A DNA stretch of 64,000 bases, taken from NCBI GenBank assembly GCA_006384855.1, contig VCJN01000489.1, positions 62,001-126,000 of the forward strand, written 5' to 3'. Origin of the DNA: Tetraselmis striata (taxonomy: Eukaryota > Chlorophyta > Chlorodendrophyceae > Chlorodendrales > Chlorodendraceae). The translations under genes were made by a program, and so were the position numbers. Below are positions 1 through 11,767 of this stretch, piece after piece; positions within the stretch are counted from its first letter, which is position 1, and every line of letters starts with the position of its first letter. The notes beneath the pieces were generated by a model that made no database searches, was not told where the DNA came from, and saw nothing but the letters and a program-made list of their open reading frames with translations.

Positions 1-8
1 ATGTTCTA

Positions 9-1222
9 TCATGGAGGGCTGGAGGCTGCAATCCTCAAAGGACATGTAGCTGAGCTTGTCGCTCTGCCCACCGTCTGGAGCGGCATGGGGATAGGGGCTG
101 GCATGCGCATCTTCTGCACTTGCTGATACAACGCTGGATCCTGTATCACACTCGGTTTCCAAATGTTTAGTGCACAGGCTGCACAGTCACAATTGTCGCC
201 GTTTATGCCTGACCTCGGGAACTGCACAATATACGGTGTAGAGATGGCGTGGTTCTTCAACACCTTCTCCAGTACTTGGAACTTTTCCAGCTGCTTGCGT
301 GTGACAGACACTGTGCCCAGGCTGGGGTCCAGCTTCTTCAAGGTTTGAAGAATTAATTCAACCTATGAGAGTACACATTCGCACAGTATATCAAAGGCAA
401 TACTATATATATACTCATGTTGATAGAGCGGGGCAATAGCAAATGCAGATGGTGGCATACCTTTTCGTCAGGCGCAGGTTCTTCAACTTGGAAGTGATTC
501 CCAGCCCAGGTGGAGTGGGCAAACCTAGCCTCCAACATCTCGCGCATAGGCTTGATGCTGGCTATGTATTGACTCTTGAAGCCGCTACTGACCGGCACCT
601 CCTTGCCATCCTCTCCATCCTGACCATCCTCCACGAGATCTACGACATCCTCGCGGCTCATGGTCGTACTGCCCAATCCCGCCGCCACCTCCATCTCAGT
701 ATCGTTGTCCTCCACCAGGATGTCGCGACCGGCCTCGTCCTCATCACTCACAGCACAATAATCACTATCCGAAGATAACGCTTCCCCCTCAGCCTCGTTG
801 TCAAAAGCCTCCTCATCTCCAAGTGGTTGTTGCTCAGCTGGTGCCTCCTCAGCTGCAGACGGCTGCTGCTTTGGCTGTGCCTCAGCTGGCGCCTCCTCAG
901 TTGCAGGTGGCTGCTGCTCCGGCTGTGCCTCAGCTAGCGCCTCCACAACAACCGGTGGCTGCTGCTCCGGCTGGGGCTTAGCGGGAGCCTCCTCAGTTGT
1001 AGGCGGTTGCTGCCCGGGCAGCTGCTCAACGAGCGCCTCCTCACTTGCCAGTGGTTGCTGCTGCCGTTGCTGCCGCTCAAACGCATCAAGCTCCTCTGCC
1101 TTCTTTATTGCGAGGCGCACAGCTGCCATGTTGTTGCACCTGGACATGAGCTTCTTTGCCGCCGGATCAGGGATCTCCTCTCGCATGAGTGGGATGTTAT
1201 TCGCGGTTGGCGCGCTGTACAC
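9..1222 (-). CDS. Hypothetical Gln/Pro/Glu-rich protein, two exons
   Basis: Read as two exons, 1222-461 and 362-9, joined across a 98-nt intron (363-460) with a GT donor after GACGAAAAG and an AG acceptor after CTCTCAT. The join is phase 0 and keeps the frame, giving about 371 residues. The first ATG (MYSAPTANN) is the chosen start. Residues about 55-140 are imperfect blocks of the type EEAPAEAQPEQQPP; residues about 145-210 are acidic and Ser-rich, probably disordered. The second exon carries a Cys cluster (CDCAACALNIW), possibly metal binding. I do not recognise the family. The repeat-rich N-terminus could be a transposon accessory protein or a host gene. Confidence 0.5.
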
Positions 1223-1566
1223 CGGTAGCGACTACTGGTACGGCGCGGCAATATCTGAGTCGTCGCGGGGACGAGACAAGTACATAAGACAGTGCTTCAG
1301 GTGATGAACCGTAATGACAGTGATGGTCTGAACGTCCCCCCTCCCCCCCGCCCCGGCCAAATCCTGGGCAGATTTGCTTCCTAAACCATAACATATAATA
1401 CAGCACGCCTTACACGCAGTGTGAGAACCGATGAACGCAACGATGAGATGGTATGGGAGGCGGGCGGTTGAGCCGCCATGTGCAAGTGTGCGGATGGTTG
1501 AGCCGCACTCGGCTGTAGCTGTAAGAAGCCCCGCACCGAGGAATGTCTAGATCAAGTCGGTAAGGT

Positions 1567-1597
<31 letters not shown>

Positions 1598-1902
1598 CCG
1601 GTCCGGACATAGGTCGCTCATCTCACCGTTGAGCTGCTAGGGCTCGTCGTGTGGCGGTCACCGAAAGGTGGCCTCGCAAAGCGCCAACATCTCCGACGAA
1701 ACGCGCCCCACACCGTCACTCGTGCTCGCCTTCGCGGCCACGCCCGCGACCGCCACCACGCCCACGTCTACGCCCGCGTCATGCAGCCGTTGCCGCCACC
1801 CGAGCAGTAGCGGTGGGTTTCGCTCCGCTGGCGACCGTCGCCTCGAAGACGCGACGCTTGTAGTCCTTCTGTTGGTCCCCAAAAATCGTTGAGCCCAGAT
1901 GC
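1223..1902. other. No supported gene; contains a 30-G run
   Basis: Open frames here are short and Arg/Pro-rich in all directions, as expected from GC-rich non-coding DNA. The only clear structure is the pure G run at 1567-1596. Confidence 0.5.
1567..1596 (+). repeat. Homopolymer G30
   Basis: Thirty consecutive G, a strong G-quadruplex-forming candidate on the plus strand. Its true length is uncertain because such runs are poorly resolved by sequencing. Confidence 0.9.
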
Positions 1903-2322
1903 TCAACAGCAGGCTGAAATGCTGCGCTCGCAGTACGTCCATAACACCTTGGTCGACGTGACCTCGATAAGCCTCCGCAGGCAGGCTAGACGAAAGCGAA
2001 ACGCTTTGTCGATGGCCTCGGCATGGTTCCGAGCGTGCGCGAGGTAGGGGTGAAGTCTTGATTGGCAGCAGGGACGTAGGGTTGCAGCTCGTCGAGACCT
2101 ACGAAGAGTGCAGCCATGTGGGCTCCGAAACACGACATCCAAAGATACCCCTCCTGGGCCGGTAGACGCATGTCATCCTGCTTGAGGTATTCATTTGTCA
2201 GGTCGGTGCTCAGGGGGAATAGTCCATGCAGAGTCCGGGCGAAGATAGGTGCTGTGAAGGTGCCTCGGACCGGGACCGGGACGACCACGGACAGCGCAGT
2301 CAACGCCTGCGGCTCCAGGTGA
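1903..2322 (-). pseudogene. Hypothetical coding fragment with a frameshift
   Basis: The minus strand gives a protein-like stretch (around NEYLKQDDMRLPAQEG) up to about 2050. It continues in a different frame as a Lys/Arg/Leu-rich stretch ending in TGA at 1903-1905. The two frames meet near 2040-2055, so either one indel or a short intron separates them. Amino-acid composition looks coding (varied hydrophobic residues, unlike the Arg/Pro-rich noise around it), but I recognise no domain. Both ends are undefined. Confidence 0.25.
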
Positions 2323-2751
2323 CATCGACCAAGCACCCGCCCGCGCCACCCCCAGTGTGCAAACGGCACGAGCACACCGTCTCCTGCGCCTCGGACGGCA
2401 TGGTGGCTGCCCGCCGTGACGCCTTGTCACGAGTAAAACATCCGATCGCCCGCCCGCCCCCGCTGCGCGGCGGGCGGCGGGCGGAGACGGGTCCCACCGT
2501 AGTTAACGGCAGAACCGCGCTTAACACTGGGAAAGTCGGCGGTGAAGTGTAGTGGTACTGTCTCATCTCGGGATAAAAACGCAGAGATTCGATACCGGGG
2601 CACGTCGCGACTTGAATGAGGACCTGAAAAATAGGCCGACGCGTGGATAGGATGGCTGGTCCTAGCTCGCTTAGGCCGTCATCTGTCGGGATTACATGTA
2701 AGTAATACTTGCTCCCGTTGAACCGGCAATTCTTTTGCATGCCTCGTTGAT

Positions 2752-3010
2752 GTCTGTCCGCTCGGTGGAGCGGTGGTCTCCTACTCAGGAGGTCGTCCCC
2801 AGATCGATTCCCGGCTGTCATATCATGGCAATATTGGCCCGTGTCCCGGATTTACCCGGTTGATGCATAAGCCCTTCGGGGTTCGAATGAGGCAAGGGTC
2901 TAATGGCTATGCCAGACCTACGACTACAATTGGTGCTCGAGGTCAAGTGTTGGGGCGGCTTCGGCCGATGACCCGAGGCGAACTTTACTTTACTTTTACT
3001 ACGACTGCGT
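2752..3010 (+). mobile_element. Candidate tRNA-derived SINE
   Basis: An RNA polymerase III type promoter is visible. An A-box-like CCGCTCGGTGG (2758-2768) is followed 32 nt later by a B-box-like AGATCGATTCC (2801-2811), the spacing of a tRNA. A second B-box-like GGGTTCGAATG lies near 2880. The unit ends in a short T/A/C-rich run (TTTACTTTACTTTTACT, about 2984-3000), a common SINE tail type. It is not a tRNA gene because the cloverleaf stems do not pair well. No target duplication was identified, so the ends are approximate. Confidence 0.4.
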
Positions 3011-5853
3011 GTTGTCGTTATGACGCCGAGTCGCTTGGCGTTGGGATTCGGCAACGGCGGCCGGTTCGCTGAGGATTGTTAATGTGAAGAGGTAATAAAA
3101 AATAAAAATAAATAAACAAATTACAAGGATCCCCCCACGCACCCGCCGCCTGGGTGGACCCGACGACCGTCCTCGACCCTCTGAATCGCGAGCCTTTCCT
3201 CCGCATCCATTCCCGGCTGGGGATGGGGGCGGGGCTCGTGCACGGTGGCAAGGCGTACCATTACCGGGATATCGCGCGCGAACTATTTATGTACGAGAAC
3301 GCTTTATACAAGCCGCTCGCGTCCAGCACACAACAAACTCCCTCACCCACCCCGAGCTGCACATAGCGCGCTCGCCGCCAATGCGCGCAGCCAATGCGCA
3401 TCACGACCCCCGGAGCGCGAACTCTATCCCATGGGTACACATAACTAGCGGTGGTCGGGCAGGTGGCGCCCACAGTGGTCAACACCGGCTGCGCACTCGG
3501 CTGCATCAGGTACGGATGCCGCCTTTTTCCCCACTCACTCACCGCAGCCCACCCACGCCAAACAAAATCGGAGACATCTCTGCACCGATCCCACCCGATA
3601 CGGACCCGATAGCGCTAGAGGGAGGGGAAGCTGAGGTCGTTACCATGGCGGATTGTTGAGTTACTCCGATGTTCTCTCGCATTGTCCGTCGATGCGACAG
3701 GGGATAGGAGGCTGAAAACCCGTCGCGCCGACGCAGCGCCCAAACAGTATGGCGCGGCGCGAGAACTGCGCTCGGTGTGTTCTTGCCCTTCCGGCCAACC
3801 AGCCCGCCGCCTCCGAATTCTGCCGGCAGTGGGGCAAGTCAGCCCCAGTAGACGGAGGCGAGGAGGCGCTTGTTTCGGCGGCGACCGATGCAAGGTACGG
3901 CCGCTTTGAACATCCACCGCATGCGGGGAGGCTTGATGCCTGCGACAACGACCTTTGGTGGCGCGCTAGCGGACCTCCTCATCTCGTTCTGCGAGGCACG
4001 ACCGGACATGTGGCACAGGGTCCGCGTAACAACCCGCGGCGGGAGCAAGAAGGCCATTCACATGACCACCTTTCATGTAAATCCCTTAGCTGGATTCCCT
4101 TTTGGATTTCTGTATGGAATTCTTGAACCTTGCAACTAGCACATGTAATCATACAACAACAAGTAGACCTATTGCATGAGTGTGGAATCCAGAGAGCCGC
4201 AAGGATCAATCATATTGGTGTCTACATTGTACAGCCCCGCGTCTGCCGACCCGCCGACCCGGGGCCCGGCGCGTCCGTCGACGGACGGGCGGCGAGGCGG
4301 ACGGGCGACGGTCGTCCGGCGTCCGGCGAGGGACGACCGACGGCGTTCGGGTCTGGTCATAGCGGCGGGCTTGGCGCTTCGCGCGATGCCCGCCCCGCAG
4401 ACCTGACGAACGGCGACGACGACCGGCCCGACCGGCGGCGGCCAGGCGGCCGGCCGACCGGTATACCCGTACCGGTACATGTAGTCCGGAGGTAAGCGCG
4501 AAGGATATTTTGGCATAGGCGGAGTTATTACGGAATATCTAAGGGGTACGGACTGCGGGTGCGGGCGGGTGGTGCTCAGCATTCCGGAAATACACACGCG
4601 GTCATGGCGATAGGCAAGGGGGCAGTGGGCGGGCTCACCTTCGAGAGACGGGCATGCCCATTGTGGACAGGGCGCAGCACAACGGGCGTGAGGGCGGGCG
4701 GGCCGCAGCGTTGCAAACCGGTGCGGCCTGCGGGTACGGGTGGGCGGATCGAGCGGTGGTCGGCAGGTCGGAAATACGCAGGGTGGCGGTGGCGGTGGCG
4801 GAGATCACTCGTCGAAACGGGGTCCGCCAAACCGCGCCTAACGACTATAAGGCGCGAGTAGTCGCTTGCATATATGTAGCGCCTAATCCGCGCCCAGCCT
4901 TAGGCGTCACAGTACTTTGAAACGGGCGGGAAGGATGAGCACGGCAGCGGAGCCATGCATCAAAGTACTATAGCGAGTAGCTGGTACTCGGTAGTCACGA
5001 GTGCACAAAGTACGACGCTAGTACACAAGTCACTGCACTTTACGCGGGCGTCGCCGCCTTCACATATGCCATAGGCGCGCGCCTATCACGAGCAGCCGCA
5101 GAAGATACCCGCGTGATGATGACGAGTAGGCGGGGCGGTGTGGTAATGGTCAATACAACAAAGGTTGCAATATACATTGCACGGTAGACGCGGTTGGTTT
5201 GGCGATTTATTGAAGCGGAGGTGCCCGGCTGGATCGGCAGCTGCCAATGAGCGTCGAGCTTTGGGCTGTGGTTAGGCGGACATAGGCGCGCCTGCTCCTA
5301 GCTGTCAAATTTAGCGTCGGGGCACCGGGCACTTTTGGATTTATGACGGAGAGGTCGGCAAAAGCATAAAGTATTAGATAAAACCAAGAAATGTAATTAC
5401 AATTGGTCTATCTACTAACGCCCCCGCGCCCGCCCTCCCCTTCAGCCGGCGGGCTACGCTGCCGCCGGCCTCTTCCCGCCGTCGACATGTGGTGCTATGC
5501 CCGCTGCAGGATCGGGGGCTCAATGCCCCTTGCTGCCTGCAACTACTGCTGCGGGTATGTTATTCATGGCAGCTGCTGCCATCTGCTCACCTCGGCTAAG
5601 GGGCGTGTTTGACGGGGCTGATCTGAATGCCGCCGCGCGCCCCCGTTGGGCTTGCTTCTTTTGGCGTCCAGCCTGCAACCTCGTAGTAGCGTCTTGAAGC
5701 GCTGGGGATCTAGCCGCACGGGGGAACATGAGCTGGTCTAGCGAACGGGGGAGGGGGAATGGAGCCGGCATACATGTCTTGCACCGGAGCGCCGTTCTGG
5801 TCGATTCCAGACATGCGGTAGTGATGAAAGAAAAAACTCCAAGTCGCCGGCAC
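3011..5853. other. Gene-poor, GC-rich stretch
   Basis: No frame here looks convincingly coding. Seen: an A/T-rich patch at about 3092-3125; a very GC-rich block with many short inverted CGACGG/CCGTCG words at 4240-4460; and a patch with repeated CGAGTAG/AGTACT words at 4850-5060. A similar word patch occurs at 27590-27790, so these may be diverged copies of one repeat. Confidence 0.4.
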
Positions 5854-5934
5854 TCAAGTGGCGACAACATCAGCATGTGCACGATGAGCATGAAAACCAG
5901 CCGGCAAGCGCACCCTTGCACTGGGGATATGGGA

Positions 5935-6290
5935 GCGTCGGGAACCCTTGCCGCATGCGTCGACTTCACAGACTGAAAGCAATTCAGCTTGCTCCTCATC
6001 CACGATCAAATAGGGTGGGGAGACGGCGGTCGTCCCCTTGGTGACGGACTCCGTGCAGTACTTGCCCCACCACGTTGCTGCCCAGAGCTGGGTGACCTGA
6101 GTCTTCCTCTCCGGCCACTTCTTGGACAGCGGCCAATTACTCTTGCGGCTGGGGGCGGCCTTTTGAATCTGCTTACGCAAGACGTTGTCGGTGGGCGCGT
6201 CGGGAATGATGTCGTAGGCGAAGCCGGTGGCAAGCAGTCGCAGCGAGCTCTTTGAAGCGCTTGATAATGCGGCCTTTTGTACCCTGGGAA
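5935..6290 (-). CDS. Hypothetical protein, exon fragment
   Basis: A minus-strand frame from about 6290 to 5935 reads as ordinary protein. It runs from a helical Leu-rich stretch (LRLLATGFAYDIIPDAPTDN), through a Lys/Trp-rich stretch (SNWPLSKKWPERKTQ), to an acidic stretch near VDEEQAELLSV. There is an acceptor-like TTCCCAG just upstream of about 6290, and the sequence after about 5935 degenerates into low-complexity residues, so this is probably one exon of a larger gene. No family is recognised, and neither the start codon nor the terminator can be fixed. Confidence 0.35.
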
Positions 6291-6542
6291 CACTTCACTT
6301 CACACTTTCCCTCACATAACGGTACCGGTACGTACCGATGCTCACCAGTAGCTTCGGACGACGAAATCACCGGTACTGCGCAACCCCCCCCCCGCCCGCC
6401 AAACCACAACACAAGGTAAAGTACAGTGTGGCCGGACGATCCGCAGTCCCGCCGCCACCGGTCGCATTCTCTTGCCATGCCTTCACCACGAGCCACCCGC
6501 AGCCAGTCCACCCGCCGCAAGCAGGCAGACACGGCCTAATAT

Positions 6543-7263
6543 GTGCCCTCCGCGGAGGATATGGAGGAGGGGGACGAGGTGTTGCAAGGCGGACAAGCGC
6601 CGCGCGACGAGGACGTCGGTATCGTAGATCCGGCGCGAAATCACCCCACAGGCGGCGCGGCCGTCCCGCCCGCCGCCTCACACCCCACAACCCTCGCCAC
6701 CGCTCTTGCACCCGCTGGTTGCACCGAACCAGACCGCCTGCCCTCTGACGAAGAAGGCATGGCGGTCGAAGCGAACGAACTCCCAGGTGACGGGGCTGTC
6801 GCAGTCCCGCATGACTCGGCAGGCCGTCCCGTGCCGGTTGATCCGTTCCCCATCACCCCCCGCCGGTCCATAAGGGCGCCGGCCCAGGCAAAAGGGTCCC
6901 AACCCGCCGCCGCACCACCTGTCGCAGAGCCCACATGCCTCGGCAAACGCAAAGTCAAAACAAAAACCCCTCGTCCAACCGCCAGAGCCGCCCAAACTGC
7001 GCGGGCTGAGGCCACACCTTATGACCCCGGGTCGGCTGGCGCTAGCGATGACGACGCTGCGACGGCAACCGCCACATCCCCCACCGCCCACCCGACAGCG
7101 GCCATATCCGGCAACGCCGCACAGCCAGCGCCACGAAAGCTAGACCCCACCGGGCCCTGCTCGGGCCACCCGGCTGCACCACACCACCAAACTACTCGCG
7201 CACACTCGATGGCCGCGGGCACTTCCGCCGCTGCCGGCGGCACTGCCCAGCACCTCGCCAGCG

Positions 7264-7294
<31 letters not shown>

Positions 7295-9559
7295 TCCCAT
7301 GCGCGCGCGCCCGCGCGCTCACTGCCCTCTATCCCACCAGGCATCGTCGCATCCACAGTGGACGCGCTCCGCGCGGTCGCCAAAGGCAAACCACCGGCCC
7401 ATCCGGCCCAACTCTATCTCCCATCGCGAGCCCTCCCATAGGATAGTAGACCCTTCAAGATCCTCATGGGCCCTCATGGCGTCGGGAGCCCCTCCCCACA
7501 AGGGGGTGGCCGCCGCTGCGTCTGCCTACCAAATCCCGAAACTTCCCCTGGAGGAACCTCCTCACACCACCCTCACGGGCGTGGCGATGAACGCACCGCC
7601 CCAAGACACCGTCGTCCTGGTCCTCAACGACTACTCGAACCCCGGCTTGACATCACAACCGAGAATGAGCGCCGTGACGCCAACCTCACCATCTTCCGGT
7701 CTATCCAAAAGACATGGACGCACATCACGGCCACAGCCACTGACCATCATGTCTCCCGATGCCAAGCCACAAAGGCATGTCTTTTCACGGGACGTCACGT
7801 CGGGCACCGTATTACTCTCCCTACCCAAGGTGGACGGACGCTATCGAGGCCATCCGCCTGCAAACGGACCCCATCACGGCCCCCGCCAACAAACTATGCA
7901 CCAATGCCGGAGAACCGGTGCTCCCCCGCATCGATGCCCCAGCTATCTCTCAAGACCTCCGTGCTCAACGCACTATATTCATATCGAGCCCGATGTTCGA
8001 GGACCGGTCCGGCCCAGAGCTACATGGGTGGCTGACCAACATCCTCACTCATATGCACGACATAGAAAGGGCCGCCGCTGCCAGGGGCACCACCCGCCGC
8101 CCGAAAAAACTCTCTAAGGTGGTAGAGACATGCACGGCCCAGGCTTGGGACGAGCATGACTCCCCCGCTAACACCAACCCAGACAGCACACCGATCAATC
8201 CGACGGCGGAGGTTCGCCTCCCAGACTCTGCCATATACGAGCTCCTCGAAGTCGTCCCCATTAACAAACCTCGCCTCCCCGCCCACACGGCCCGGCTGGA
8301 TCTAGCCACTACCAAAGCTGCCGACCTGCTGGCCCTGGCTGCCCAAGGGGCGGTCATCTGCCTCCCGGCAACAGCCTTTCTGCCCGAGCTCCATCTACAA
8401 ATCATTAAAACCTCATTACCATACACCTCGCACTATGGCCAACCACCGCCCAATCCAGTCAGCGACGACTTCTTCACCTACGTTGTCGACTGCCACATTT
8501 CTCCTTTAGACCCCCTCTCCACCAAACCTTTGCCCGAACCTACACAAATGGCAGAGGTGGTGGTCGATGCACTCCGCCGCGAGCACGCGGCGCTCCCAGA
8601 GGGGGGCCCACACACCATGGCCCGCCTGTCTGAGGAACTCCGGGAGGCCGGGGTTGACCCAAACCTATACCCGGCGACCCTTGACATGTACAAGTGCCGG
8701 TCCGGGCCCACCGCAATACATCGCCGTCCCATATCCAATGAACCCGGGGCTTCGCGCTTCGCCATGTCCCTCCTATCCCCCCTAGGCGTCATCTTCGCGG
8801 TCCACTCAAAGCACATTCGCCTCCGCATAGAGGATGACCCTGAGGCCCCATGCCCCTATAGGGTGTGTCCATTCCCCCCTAAAACCCCTCCCACTACAGC
8901 CGCAGGCAACCTCTCCCGACGCCCAGCGTGGTTGCTCAGCGCCACCCCATGCCGCAACGTCGACCTCCGCTTCATGGATGTCTCTTTGGGCGCCTACGGA
9001 GGCGGCGCCCTTGAGGCATACGCCAAGTCCGCACACACCGAGGCCGAACACACCGAGTTCCAGAAAGCAGTGATGTCCCTGCTTACGGGTTGGACCACCG
9101 TGGAATCTACCCGCCACACCAAGAAACAAAGGTCTGTGGACCCCAGACGCTCACATCCCGGACGCCTCCCCCCGGCCCGTACGTTTCACACCGGTCGCAG
9201 CAGAGGCCGCGGCCCAATCGACGGCCCCGGCCGCACCTCCGGCCTCGGAAGAGGCCATGGGCAAGGCCACGGCCGCATCCCGCCACCCATCGCCTCAGAT
9301 TCAGAGGCACGACACAGCCCACCTCGCGAGGAGGCACCGGACGTGGCCGTCTCCACTCGCATCCGCACCCAACCAACCCGCCCGGTTATTGCTAGAGCGG
9401 CGGGGCGGCCCACAACCCGCCCAAAGCCACGGCCCCGGTCCCCGGGAGAGACGCGTGACGCACAAACACCCCCTCCTCCCCTCCCGGTCAACCCCGGTCT
9501 TGCCTTCCCCCCACTCCGGAAGCTCCCCGCGGGCCAGATCCCGCCTCCCGGACGACCTA
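6543..9559 (+). pseudogene. Broken Pro/Ala-rich gag-like (retroelement ORF1) region
   Basis: About 3 kb of plus-strand coding-like sequence is split over all three frames. The N-terminal part (6543-7263) is Ala/Pro/Thr-rich and ends in a C30 run at 7264-7293. Coding character then continues in other frames: a helical piece at about 7320-7430, another at about 7640-7790, and a long clean frame from 7759 through MSLLSPLGVIFAVHSKH (about 8764-8814) into an Arg/Gly/Pro-rich tail at 9130-9550. A long Pro-rich N-terminus, folded middle and basic RG-rich tail resemble retroelement ORF1/gag proteins, but no zinc knuckle or reverse transcriptase follows. Several frameshifts make it non-functional as read. 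The assignment rests on architecture only. Confidence 0.4.
7264..7293 (+). repeat. Homopolymer C30 in a Pro-coding stretch
   Basis: Thirty consecutive C inside the gag-like region. The most protein-like frame differs on the two sides of the run. Confidence 0.9.
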
Positions 9560-9590
9560 ACAATAAGTCAATTTACGTTATATTAGGTCG
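9553..9590. repeat. Short inverted repeat after the gag-like region
   Basis: CGACCTAA (9553-9560) and TTAGGTCG (9583-9590) are perfect reverse complements around an A/T-rich 22-nt loop. They mark a change from GC-rich coding-like sequence to non-coding sequence. A transposon end or RNA hairpin is possible; nothing decides between them. Confidence 0.3.
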
Positions 9591-9789
9591 GTCATTTTTT
9601 CGCAGGTCACTGTGTTCAGGAACAAAAGGTGACAAAAGATGGCGAAATGTGTCAAATCAAGATGCCAACCACCTTATCTACTGTGACTCTAGTGGGGCTC
9701 GGCTAAAGTTGGAAATTCGCACGACGAAATGGTGTCATTTACAACTACGGGGCAATATGGGAGGGGCGGTAGTTCAAGTAATTTTCAGT

Positions 9790-10990
9790 CTACTCCAACG
9801 TGTCCATTGTCGTGAGGGTGCCGTCTTCGGCCTCGGCGGCGGCCTCCTCCTCCAATCTCTTTTGATCATCTCGAACATCACGGGGGGGGGGGGGGGGGGG
9901 GGGCTTGCGCTGACCGCCGCCCTTGGGTGGCTCGGGGGCCACCTTGGACTTGGCCTTGGGTGGCTCAGGGGCCACCTTGGACTTGGCCTTGGGCGGCTTT
10001 GGGGTCGCTTTGAACTTGGCCTTGGCCTTGGGTGCGGCGGGCTTGCGGTCGGCCTTGGGCTTGGGCTTGACCGTGGGTGCAGCGGGCGTGGGGTCGGGCT
10101 TGGCCTTGGATCTAGGGTTAGCCTCAGCTTGGGAGAGGTTGATCTTCGTCGCAGTCACATGAAAGGGCCGGTCATCGTCCGATGATTCACACCTTTGCGT
10201 AGGCGGTACCTGTGGGTCTTCCTCTCCGCCTTCGTCTAGCATACCCGTCCCCTCAACGGGTAGGTCGTCTTCACAGGAATCTGTGGTATATCGGTGAAAA
10301 ATGTCTTAGTAGAAGTTAATCAGTCGCCGAAACGTGCGCATGCTATGGAAACTAAGGGATGTACCTTCGTCTCGAGGGGCTTCAGCTTTTTTCAGATGGG
10401 CCGGAAGCTTGAGCAAAGGGGAGTCGACCCAGGTCTCGTCTATGCCCGGGTGTGCCTTCAAGTAGCGGTGCTCGATATCTTCTTTGGAAAGTCCTCAATT
10501 GCGTGCCGCAAGTCTCGTCCTCAATGTGCAGGTTGTGCTCCCACACATCCACGCGCTTGGTCGCGCCTTCGAGTTGAGTCTTGTTGCTATCGACCGACCA
10601 ACACCACATGGATAGCGCGTTTCCGGGGGATTGCTTCGCCCTAGCTAGCGGCAGCTCCGACCTGGCATAACCACAGCGGTACACGCAACAAACGGGGCTG
10701 CTGCGGTGCACGGTTGCCTGCAGAACCTGAACCGGTACAGAGGTGGCCCCGGGACAACCAGTAGGGCTCTCACCAATTGGCGACCCGACGACATCATGCA
10801 TATGTATATCGGGCGATCTTCTCACTGCTTCCCTCTGCTCTTTCTCCGGTTCGGCCTCATCTGCATCGGTACCTACATAGAAGAGCTCCGAGGGGACATT
10901 GTTGGCTACCATAGTATGCCCCAACTCGCGTAGTTCTTTCGTGCAAGGCGTCTCGACATCATCAAAAGCCCCCGTCTGTTTGCAACACAA
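9790..10990 (-). CDS. Spliced Lys/Ala/Pro-rich protein, histone-H1-tail-like C-terminus
   Basis: The best-supported exons are 10493-10365 and 10280-9790, joined across an 84-nt intron (10281-10364, GT..AG) in phase 1 so that a Gly/Asp codon is rebuilt and the frame continues. The 129-nt exon encodes a compact segment (HPGIDETWVDSPLLK). The last exon begins acidic and then becomes a Lys/Ala/Pro tail with PPKAKSKVAPE occurring twice, like the C-terminal tails of linker histones and other non-specific DNA-binding proteins. It ends in TAG. Upstream, 10990-10494 is open in another frame (start MCCKQTGAF, acidic, Cys-containing). It joins the 129-nt exon either through an intron ending in AG at 10494-10495 or through an indel. 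The poly-G at 9882-9903 encodes a Pro run on this strand. Function is unknown; DNA binding is an inference from composition. Confidence 0.5.
9882..9903 (+). repeat. Homopolymer G22
   Basis: A run of 22 G inside the last exon of the minus-strand Lys/Ala/Pro-rich gene, where it encodes seven Pro residues. Confidence 0.9.
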
Positions 10991-11767
10991 ATATTGTTAC
11001 TCGCGGCTACTTAACGAGACTCAAGGTCACATGCATTCGGAATGGGGAACGTACCTTGGGCATTTTCTCCTCTCTCGATACACCTGATTCATGGGTTGGC
11101 GAGGAGAATGGTCTTTGCAACCATCACAGTACCGTGTCAGGGTCGTACTCCACCTTATTTACATCAACATGACGTAACATTTTGGTGCGATATTAGGAGT
11201 AGGAACGCTCCTTTTTATTCGTTCGGAGCCGCTCGACCGTACTCGCGACCGGTTTCTTACCCGGCCTCTTTCCCTGCATAGGCATAGTTAGCATGCTAAT
11301 TTAGGAATTAGGAACCGAGGTGACCTCGAGTCTCGTTGCATGTTGTCTGCGGCGAGAATACAAAGGCTCTATTCACATTTTGGCAACTTCCTTAATGAAT
11401 ACCCGACAAGGCGATACATTTGACAGTGGAACCGGGGTCACCTCCGTTCTCACTTTATAGTACTTTACGCATTAGTCGTGCAATCCCAAATGCAAAACCG
11501 CAGATCGAACCGATATCGAACAACTTTTACTACCGTACAGGTCGCGAGGCGGAGGATACTTTCGCTCTAAGCACATAACAATACTACTAGTACCTAGCGT
11601 TGTACCTCTTCTGGGTTGGCGTTCCCGCCCTCCGCCTCCAGCTTTGGTTCCCCTGAGTGTTCATCGGAGTCGACTTCCTACGATTATCAATTCGAATAAA
11701 TTGTGTCATGTGTCGTCCCTCTCCCCGGCGGGGATAGACGAGAGAGTCATTGCAATCCTACTTACAT
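10991..11767. other. Upstream or intronic region with palindromic motif copies
   Basis: No frame looks coding. Two copies of the GAACCGAGGTGACCTCGAG-type motif lie at 11312-11334 and 11429-11451, 117 bp apart. The same motif occurs inside introns at 22-24 kb, so this stretch may be an intron or leader of the minus-strand gene ending at 9790. Confidence 0.4.

Noticed and set aside
2752-2822. True tRNA gene
   Set aside because: A and B boxes are present but the acceptor, D and anticodon stems do not pair properly; a SINE head fits better.
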